Shown in pieces: positions 6,819 through 12,570 of a stretch of 13,771 nt of DNA. Origin of the DNA: Oscillospiraceae bacterium (GTDB lineage Bacteria; Bacillota; Clostridia; Oscillospirales; UBA929). The stretch spans positions 1 to 13,771 of the forward strand of contig JAISVO010000103.1 of the NCBI GenBank assembly GCA_031271525.1, read 5' to 3'. The notes beneath the pieces are model-generated. The model was not told the origin of the DNA, made no database searches, and worked only from the letters and a program-made list of their open reading frames with translations. Made by a program: the position numbers and the translations under genes. Positions within the stretch are counted from its first letter, which is position 1, and every line of letters begins with the position of its first letter.

Positions 6819-7922
6819 GTGAAAAAGCAACTGTCCGCTTGCTTGCTGCTGGCCTCCCTGCTGCTCACCGCCTGCTCGCCCGCCCCGCGGCAAACCGATG
6901 CGCCGCCGTCCGAGCCGCCGGTGGGCACCCGCCCGTGGAATCCCCCGACGCCCTCCCCGTCGCCGACCCCCGAACCGCCCATCGTCCGGGAAGAGTACAA
7001 GCTTGACGAGACGCTGCACACCCTCCGAAATCCCAACGCCACTGCGGAGGCGCAGGCGGTGTATAACTTCCTCCAGAGCGTCTACAAAAAAAAGACCCTC
7101 ACCGGGCAGCAGGAATCCACTTGGATGGGATCCCCCGACTTTGAGATGAACTACCTAAAGGAGCTGACGGGGGAGCTTCCCGCCATCCGAGGGCTTGACT
7201 ACATCAACAGCGACTACGAAGGGGTCAATGAACGCGCCATAGAATGGTGGGGCAAGGGCGGACTCGTATCGATCTGCTGGCACTGGGGACGCCCCCCCGA
7301 CGGCGTCGGTTATGATTCCAGCAAGGTTAAAATTGACGTCGCGGAAGCGCTGACCGAGGGGACCGACCTGAACATCGGGATGATGGCGTATATGGACCGC
7401 ACGGCGGAAGCGCTGAAGGTTCTTCAGGACGCCGGCGTTCCCGTGCTTTGGCGTCCGTTCCACGAGTTTGACGGCGGCTGGTTCTGGTGGGGCGCGGACG
7501 GCAAAGAGAACTTTATCGCTTTATGGCAGCTGATGTACGACCGTTATGTGAACTACCACGGTCTGAACAACCTGATCTGGGTGCTTGGCTACGCCGACAA
7601 TGTTAAGAGCGGCTGGTACCCCGGCGATGAGTTTGTCGATATCGCGGGCGCGGACACCTACAGCAACGGCACCCGTCTGAGTACCTATAAGAAGCTGGTC
7701 AACGTCTTCGGCGAGGAACGCCCGATCGTCTTCCACGAGTGCGGACGGATCCCCGACCTCAACAAAGCCCACGGCGAAGGCGCGCTCTGGTCGTGGTTCC
7801 TGACATGGCACACCGAATACTTAACCGACTACAATACGGAAGAACACCTCGTCGCGATGTATGGCAGCGAGTTTGCCTTGAATTTCGACGATCTACCGGC
7901 TTTTTCGCCTCCGGCGGCTTAG
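6819..7922 (+). CDS. GH26 glycoside hydrolase lipoprotein (beta-mannanase family)
   Basis: The 367-residue protein starts with a lipoprotein signal peptide (lipobox LLTAC, Cys19) and a Pro/Ser/Thr/Glu-rich linker (about 21-55), placing the catalytic domain outside the cell on a tether. The GH26 hallmarks are clear: WHWGRPP (154-160), the acid/base Glu216 in WRPFHEFDGGWFWWG, and the nucleophile Glu307 in PIVFHECGR. Most family members hydrolyse beta-1,4-mannan; a few act on other beta-glucans or xylans, so the substrate here is uncertain. There is no carbohydrate-binding module. The GTG start directly abuts the kinase stop codon, with AAAGGATG upstream, so it belongs to the same operon. Its 3' end overlaps the convergent FrhB-like gene by 30 bases. 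It may act on dietary or plant mannan, or on the cell's own surface polymer. Confidence 0.9.
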   Translation: MKKQLSACLLLASLLLTACSPAPRQTDAPPSEPPVGTRPWNPPTPSPSPTPEPPIVREEYKLDETLHTLRNPNATAEAQAVYNFLQSVYKKKTLTGQQESTWMGSPDFEMNYLKELTGELPAIRGLDYINSDYEGVNERAIEWWGKGGLVSICWHWGRPPDGVGYDSSKVKIDVAEALTEGTDLNIGMMAYMDRTAEALKVLQDAGVPVLWRPFHEFDGGWFWWGADGKENFIALWQLMYDRYVNYHGLNNLIWVLGYADNVKSGWYPGDEFVDIAGADTYSNGTRLSTYKKLVNVFGEERPIVFHECGRIPDLNKAHGEGALWSWFLTWHTEYLTDYNTEEHLVAMYGSEFALNFDDLPAFSPPAA

Positions 7923-8837
7923 GATCCCCCCATTAGTAAATAGTTTCTTAAGAATCTTCAAAAACATTTCATATACCGTTAATTTGGTGTATTGGGCTAC
8001 CAATGTATCAAAGTTTTCGGGGGTCACCGACGCCAAAAAACTCTCACGCTTCGGGTGCGGGACGCTTGGCCTCAACAACGCTTGATTCGCCGCCGCTATG
8101 GCGGCGAATTCAGCTTTCTCTGTGTGGAGGCCGTCCGCCGCCAAGGCAAACAGCGCTTCCCCCTTCGGGGTGTGAACCAGCACGACCGACGTGCCGTCGT
8201 CTGTTTTTTGCGGACGCCAATCGTCGCCCAAGGTGATGTCGGCACGCTTCGCGAGGGTGTTGAACAGACACTGATGGCACGCTTCCCGCAGACAGAGGTT
8301 TGCACCGTACGCCCGGAGGAAGGGGTCCTCTGCGCGATTTTTGCGGTAGACCGAACCGTCCGGGAAGGCCAGCCTGAGCGAATAGTTCCGCCAGCCCTCG
8401 GTTTTGTCCCGGAAATTCGCCGTGAGCGGTTTTGAGGAGAACCGCGCAAGATAGATATCCCAGACCTTCGTCTCGGGGACGCCGTGGCAGATCAAGTCGG
8501 CGGTCACAAGTTTCGGGTGATCGACCTTCGCCGCGAGCTTCGCGATCTGGCAAGGGGTCCCGGTGAATAGGACGGGACGGTTTTGGCCGAGAATTTCTTG
8601 CGCCTGCCGGAAGGTGTCGTTCAGATCGCTCCGCAGGTATTTCGAGCCGCGAAGGGCCGCAAGCTCTTCCTCGCTCTCGGCACGGACATGGCGGCAGCCC
8701 TTTTCCCCGTCGTATACAGAGCCGAATACCGCCCCGCCTTGCTCCAGTACCGCCCGCGCGAGGTGGGTGAACACACCGCCGGAGGAAGAGCTTCGCACAA
8801 GCGCGCCGTCTTTGCTCTTACACAGATAGGCTACCAT
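7893..8837 (-). CDS. FrhB-like (coenzyme F420 hydrogenase/dehydrogenase beta family) protein of polysaccharide loci, no ferredoxin domain
   Basis: Proteins of this family recur beside pyruvyl transferases in exopolysaccharide clusters; their biochemical role there is not established, though flavin/iron-sulfur redox chemistry is presumed from the F420-hydrogenase beta subunit. Visible signatures are SSSSGGVF (16-23), RGSKYLRSD (63-71), LFTGTPCQIAKL (90-101), DLICHGVPE (114-122) and a Cys cluster C182/C187/C190 before RADITLGDDW. The usual N-terminal two-[4Fe-4S] ferredoxin segment is absent: the protein starts almost at the SSSGG motif, giving 314 residues instead of about 400. The C-terminus is highly basic (RRRRKSR). 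The ATG at 8837 is chosen because AAGGG lies 8 bases upstream; TTG at 8855 would place that site inside the gene. The start overlaps the preceding gene by 20 bases. Convergent with the GH26 gene. Confidence 0.85.
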   Translation of the reverse strand: MVAYLCKSKDGALVRSSSSGGVFTHLARAVLEQGGAVFGSVYDGEKGCRHVRAESEEELAALRGSKYLRSDLNDTFRQAQEILGQNRPVLFTGTPCQIAKLAAKVDHPKLVTADLICHGVPETKVWDIYLARFSSKPLTANFRDKTEGWRNYSLRLAFPDGSVYRKNRAEDPFLRAYGANLCLREACHQCLFNTLAKRADITLGDDWRPQKTDDGTSVVLVHTPKGEALFALAADGLHTEKAEFAAIAAANQALLRPSVPHPKRESFLASVTPENFDTLVAQYTKLTVYEMFLKILKKLFTNGGILSRRRRKSR

Positions 8838-9957
8838 ACTCGTCACCCTTTTCAATCAATGTCAGGAGCTGCACCGCCCAGAAGGTCAAGTCGCACTCCA
8901 GCGCGTATTTCCGTTTATAGTCCGGCTCCAGCCGCACATCAGCGTACGGCGTCGGGTACTCAAGCGCTTTCGGCGAGAACCGCCTGTTGTGCGGAAGGTC
9001 GAACCGAAGCCGAAGGATGCCGTCGGCGTCAAGGGTTTCCAAAATGTTCGCCGCCGATTCGCGGAGGACGGATACCCGCTCCCCCACGCCAAGCATCGCG
9101 ATTTCGGTGAGTAAGCGGCGATAAGTGATGATGTCGATCAGGTCCGTCCGGAAGGGTCGGATCGGGTTGTTCGCCATATTCAGCGTAAACGGCGCGTAAT
9201 ACCGGTTTCCGACCTTTATATGGATCGGGCCTTTTGTGATCTTGCTATAATGGTTCAGCGCGTCCGCCATCATCCGGACCGTTTCGGGACTCCGCCAAGA
9301 CTGGGTATACGCCAGCGTCTCCAAGTGATATTGGCACGGGAAGTAGGTATCGGCTTCGATATAGGGGTAGTTGTATTTTGCCTTGCTTTTCCGGGTCTTG
9401 GTGATTTCGGCAAAGGACGAGAGGGGCAGGATACTCTTAAACGCTTCCAAGGAGATACGCTGGAAGGGGATCACGGGTTCGTCGTCGCCGTATCCAAGCA
9501 TCGCTTGCATCGCGTACATCAGCGTCATCAGGCAAAATCCGCTCTCCAGCCCAATAAAACGGGTTTCATACCGGTTGACCTCGGGCGGGATGTAGGAAAA
9601 CTCCCTTTTTAATGTTTCCGCGTCCCGCATTGCCGCTACGAAGTTTACAACAAGCGGGTGGGTCTGCGGTACGGCGTAGGTTGAGAGCAGGCGGGCTGCT
9701 GCTTCGCCGTCCTGCAGGTAAGTTTCATGCAGCACGACGCCCCGCCAGTTATCCCAGCTGTGCGCCCCGCTCCCGATGTATCCGTTCGGTTTGGCATAGC
9801 GGAGCAAAAGCCTGAAGTTCGGGGTTTGATATATCCGCTCCAAGCAGTTTTCCTCTTCGGTTTGGGTTAAATCGCACAGGATCTCCTTGCGGAGCCGGTA
9901 TTGAATCACCGGACCCGCATGGCTGAGCAGGAAATCAACCGACTTTGACAGGTTCAC
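8818..9957 (-). CDS. Conserved-looking protein of unknown function in polysaccharide operon
   Basis: I do not recognise this 379-residue protein. It has no signal peptide or membrane segment, so it is probably cytoplasmic. It is rich in helices and aromatic residues, with blocks such as SHAGPVIQYRLRKEIL (13-28), PNGYIGSGAHSWDNWRGVVL (57-76) and TYFPCQYHLETLAYTQSW. Helical segments combined with a glycine/aromatic motif resemble an alpha/alpha-toroid of the prenyltransferase/terpenoid-cyclase type, but this is only a structural guess and no catalytic DxDD or zinc motif was seen. The GTG start at 9957 overlaps the pyruvyl transferase gene by 23 bases and its stop overlaps the FrhB-like gene by 20 bases, so the three are translationally coupled. 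That coupling makes a shared role in glycan or lipid-linked sugar modification likely. Reading-frame confidence is high, functional confidence low. Confidence 0.82.
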   Translation of the reverse strand: MNLSKSVDFLLSHAGPVIQYRLRKEILCDLTQTEEENCLERIYQTPNFRLLLRYAKPNGYIGSGAHSWDNWRGVVLHETYLQDGEAAARLLSTYAVPQTHPLVVNFVAAMRDAETLKREFSYIPPEVNRYETRFIGLESGFCLMTLMYAMQAMLGYGDDEPVIPFQRISLEAFKSILPLSSFAEITKTRKSKAKYNYPYIEADTYFPCQYHLETLAYTQSWRSPETVRMMADALNHYSKITKGPIHIKVGNRYYAPFTLNMANNPIRPFRTDLIDIITYRRLLTEIAMLGVGERVSVLRESAANILETLDADGILRLRFDLPHNRRFSPKALEYPTPYADVRLEPDYKRKYALECDLTFWAVQLLTLIEKGDEYGSLSV

Positions 9958-11110
9958 GGCTACCTACATATCTCCGCAGAATCTCCCCGGCCTCTTTCGC
10001 CCGCCCGATAAAGTCGGGCAGTACGCGCTCTAAGTGTTTCCGAAGCTCGTCTTCCCTTCGCATAAAGCCCCGGAAGGTTTCGATGAGGGTTCCGGCGGAC
10101 GTCAGCTCCTTCACCGGGAGCATCAAACCGTTTTCGCTGCCGAACAGGTCCCGGGCAATCCCCCGCGCCTTCACCGAGTACCCCAAGACCAAGGCGGGTA
10201 CGCCGGAGGAGTATGCCGCGATGGATGCGTGGGTGCGCGCCGCAACCAACACCCGGCACTGACTGATGATGTATTTGAGCTCCCGCGCGCCGTTCGCCGG
10301 ATCGACCATGAAAACCCGTTCAGGCGGGCAGTTTTTCGCGAGCTCCGCGAGGATTCTTGGGTCGCCCTCCCCCACCACATGCGGAATGAGCGCGACGGAA
10401 CAGGAAGTTTCGGTGAGGATGTGATCAATCAAGGAGCGGAAGGCCGCGAGCGTCACGCCGGGGGTTCCCTCATACCGTGTCACCAGCGGCGAGACATTGA
10501 TGCCGACGGTTTCGCCAATCCGGAACCCTTCGGGCAGGGGGACCGGTTCGGCGGGCAGGGTGAACGCCGGGTCGGGGGCGAGGGTGACCGGAGCGCCCGT
10601 CTCTTTCAGCGCGTAGTAAGTGATGCTCTCCCGCGCCGTCACGGCGGACAGTGACGTGAGGTCGTCCCGGATATCTTTGTCTTCCAGAGAACCGGGGTCC
10701 ACAGACGCTCCCCACAGCACGACGGGTACGTTCCCTTGCCGGGCGGCTTTGTTCAGTGCCATCAGCCAGTAGGGTTTCCCGTAGCAATAGTTGTCCCCGC
10801 CGATTGAGACGAAGAGGGAGCATTCCCGCACCGCCCTCTTCTGCTCGGTCATGACCAGAGGAAGGGAGAGGTCGGTTTTCAGCAGACGGCGGCTCACCGC
10901 GCCGAGCGCCCACAGGGGGGACGGCTTCGCCGCCGGACCGTTCCGGATGACGGTGTCGATATTGCCGCCGATAAAAACATTCCGGTCTTCCTCGGGAGTA
11001 GTGGAACCGAGAGTGACTGCGGTATCCGGAATCATTGCGGCGGTGGAACGCGCCAGCGCTTCACAGCCCCGGTTCTGAGCGCCTCCGTGCCCCATCATAA
11101 CAACGCGCAT
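9935..11110 (-). CDS. Polysaccharide pyruvyl transferase family protein (WcaK/CsaB type)
   Basis: Members transfer pyruvate from phosphoenolpyruvate to sugars of surface polysaccharides, forming acidic ketals. The 391-residue protein shows the family layout. The N-terminal half opens with MMGHGGAQNRGCEAL (5-19) and has SIGGDNYCYGKPYWL. The GT-B-like C-terminal half has GINVSPLV, ALIPHVVGEGDP and the signature VAARTHASIAAYSSGVPALV followed by YSVKARGIARDLFG. No signal peptide is present; the protein is likely cytoplasmic. The ATG at 11110 has a textbook AAGGAGG (11126 to 11120) 9 bases upstream. First gene of a three-gene overlapping operon and divergent from the flippase with only 50 bases between starts. 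Some family members act on other substrates, so the pyruvylation activity is inferred from family membership. Confidence 0.9.
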   Translation of the reverse strand: MRVVMMGHGGAQNRGCEALARSTAAMIPDTAVTLGSTTPEEDRNVFIGGNIDTVIRNGPAAKPSPLWALGAVSRRLLKTDLSLPLVMTEQKRAVRECSLFVSIGGDNYCYGKPYWLMALNKAARQGNVPVVLWGASVDPGSLEDKDIRDDLTSLSAVTARESITYYALKETGAPVTLAPDPAFTLPAEPVPLPEGFRIGETVGINVSPLVTRYEGTPGVTLAAFRSLIDHILTETSCSVALIPHVVGEGDPRILAELAKNCPPERVFMVDPANGARELKYIISQCRVLVAARTHASIAAYSSGVPALVLGYSVKARGIARDLFGSENGLMLPVKELTSAGTLIETFRGFMRREDELRKHLERVLPDFIGRAKEAGEILRRYVGSREPVKVG

Positions 11111-11124
11111 AGACTTGCGCCTCC

Positions 11125-11153
11125 TTGCATAGTGAAGGTAAATGTGGTATACT
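11125..11153 (+). promoter_or_regulatory. Predicted sigma-A extended -10 promoter for the flippase gene
   Basis: TTGCAT (11125-11130) is followed after exactly 17 bases by TATACT (11148-11153), with an extended -10 TG at 11145-11146. The expected transcription start is about 11159-11161, which coincides with the ATG of the flippase gene at 11161. The -35 overlaps, on the opposite strand, the ribosome site of the pyruvyl transferase gene. Confidence 0.72.
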
Positions 11154-11157
11154 AAGG

Positions 11158-11186
11158 GATATGAACAGAAAAACGTCGCTTGTGAA
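11158..11186 (-). promoter_or_regulatory. Possible promoter for the pyruvyl transferase operon
   Basis: On the minus strand TTCACA (11186 to 11181, one mismatch to TTGACA) lies 17 bases before CATATC (11163 to 11158, three mismatches to TATAAT). It lies inside the first codons of the divergent flippase gene and would give a leader of about 40 bases. The weak -10 makes this tentative. Confidence 0.3.
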
Positions 11187-12570
11187 AAATATACTCATCT
11201 TCGGCGTGGGGACGTCCCTCTCCAAGCTGATGAGCGTCCTGCTTGTCGGGATGTACACCGCCTTTATCCGCGCCGGGGAGATGGGGTACTACGACACTCT
11301 GATCAACGTCGTCTCGATGGTCACGCCGATCATCTCCCTCCAAATAACCGACGCCCTTTACCGGAACCTCTTGTCGTCCGAGGAAAAATCGGAACGGGTG
11401 CTGACCAACTGCTTCGCGGTCCTCCTCTGCGGAATTGCCTTTTCGACGGCTTCGCTGAGTATCGTTAACGCGCTCACAGACATCCGGCTCGGATGGTATC
11501 TCCCCGGCTACATCGCGACCTCGGCCGCCTTCCTCTTCTGCCAGCAGACGGCGCGGGGTTTGCAGAAGAACACGGTCTACGCTGTCAGCGGGATGGTCTA
11601 CACCGGGGTAATGCTCGCGGCTAACATCCTCTTGGTCGTCGTTATGAAGATGGGGATTGAAGCGCTGTTGATCTCGACGATGATCGCCGATGTCGTGGGG
11701 ATTGTCCTGATTGAGGTTTCCGTGGGCGTCTTTCGGAGATTGAAATTCTCTCTGCTCTCTGGCGGAGAGATAAAGGAGATGCTGCGGTACAGCATCCCGA
11801 TGCTGCCAAATGTTGTGACATGGTGGCTCTTAATGGTCTTCAACCGGTTTGTCATCCGCCTCTATGAGGGTTGGGACGCGAACGGGATGTTCGCGGTCGC
11901 CTCCAAGTTCCCGGCGCTCCTGATGACGCTGTTCGGCGTCTTCACCTTGGCGTGGCAGGAGAACGCCATCTTCGAATACGATTCGGCCGACCGGAACGAG
12001 TACTATACCAAGACATTTCGGATGTACACCCGGCTCTTGACCGGCGGTATCCTGCTGCTGCTCCCCGTCACCCGGTATATTGTCGGGGTGCTGCTGGCTT
12101 CGGAGTACCAAGCGGCGTGGGAACTGATACCCTTTCTGTATCTAGGCAGCATGGCGCAGGCCTTCGCGAACTTCTTCAACACCGTATACATGGGCGCGAA
12201 GCGCACGGTCGGCGCTTTCGTCACGATGGTCGCGGGGGTCGCGGGTGGAGCGCTTGTCTGCTTACTGCTGATCCCCGTTCTCGGGGCACAGGCGGCCGCA
12301 ATCGCGCACATGACGGCATTTACCCTCGCGTGGCTCCTGCGGGTCTTTCATACCCGTAAGTACGCGCATATCTGTATGGAGTGGCCGGTGCTCGCCGGTA
12401 TTGCCCTCCTGTCGGGCGGGTATGTCTTCTGTTACTACCTCGCAAACCCCGTAGCGGATATGATCATGCTGGGGGCGGCGGTTCCCCTCTTCTTCCTGCT
12501 CAACCGGGACTTAATTCTCCTGATGCTGAAGATGTCTCGGGACTTCTTTCAACTGCGGCAGAAGCGATAA
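11161..12570 (+). CDS. Wzx-type polysaccharide flippase (MOP/MATE superfamily)
   Basis: This integral membrane protein of 469 residues flips undecaprenyl-diphosphate-linked oligosaccharides across the membrane. The N-terminus, KTSLVKNILIFGVGTSLSKL, is typical of Gram-positive Wzx/RfbX-like transporters. About 12-14 hydrophobic segments follow, including LITMIAD-like and GGALVCLLLIPVLGAQAAAI stretches, and it ends with a basic tail (SRDFFQLRQKR). The ATG at 11161 fits the family start; a TTG at 11125 would read through the promoter -35 and -10 and is rejected. AAGGG lies only 2 bases before the ATG, too close for a normal ribosome site, and the promoter position predicts a leaderless mRNA. The 3' end overlaps the convergent ligase-like gene by 71 bases. 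Together with the neighbouring genes it defines a surface-glycan export locus. The exact substrate is unknown. Confidence 0.92.
   Translation: MNRKTSLVKNILIFGVGTSLSKLMSVLLVGMYTAFIRAGEMGYYDTLINVVSMVTPIISLQITDALYRNLLSSEEKSERVLTNCFAVLLCGIAFSTASLSIVNALTDIRLGWYLPGYIATSAAFLFCQQTARGLQKNTVYAVSGMVYTGVMLAANILLVVVMKMGIEALLISTMIADVVGIVLIEVSVGVFRRLKFSLLSGGEIKEMLRYSIPMLPNVVTWWLLMVFNRFVIRLYEGWDANGMFAVASKFPALLMTLFGVFTLAWQENAIFEYDSADRNEYYTKTFRMYTRLLTGGILLLLPVTRYIVGVLLASEYQAAWELIPFLYLGSMAQAFANFFNTVYMGAKRTVGAFVTMVAGVAGGALVCLLLIPVLGAQAAAIAHMTAFTLAWLLRVFHTRKYAHICMEWPVLAGIALLSGGYVFCYYLANPVADMIMLGAAVPLFFLLNRDLILLMLKMSRDFFQLRQKR

Noticed and set aside
6408..7019. 203-codon minus-strand ORF spanning the kinase/GH26 junction
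   Set aside because: It is low-complexity Gly/Arg-rich antisense to intact kinase catalytic boxes and the GH26 linker.
7945..7954. Perfect 10-base palindrome TTCTTAAGAA after the GH26 stop, as a terminator
   Set aside because: It is AT-only in its core, has no loop or T-tract, and lies in the coding sequence of the FrhB-like gene; likely chance.
10034..10654. 206-codon plus-strand ORF within the pyruvyl transferase gene
   Set aside because: It is antisense to family signatures and has no motif or ribosome site of its own.
11125..11160. TTG at 11125 as flippase start, adding 12 residues
   Set aside because: The added codons coincide with a well-formed promoter and add no family-like residues; ATG at 11161 matches typical flippase N-termini.
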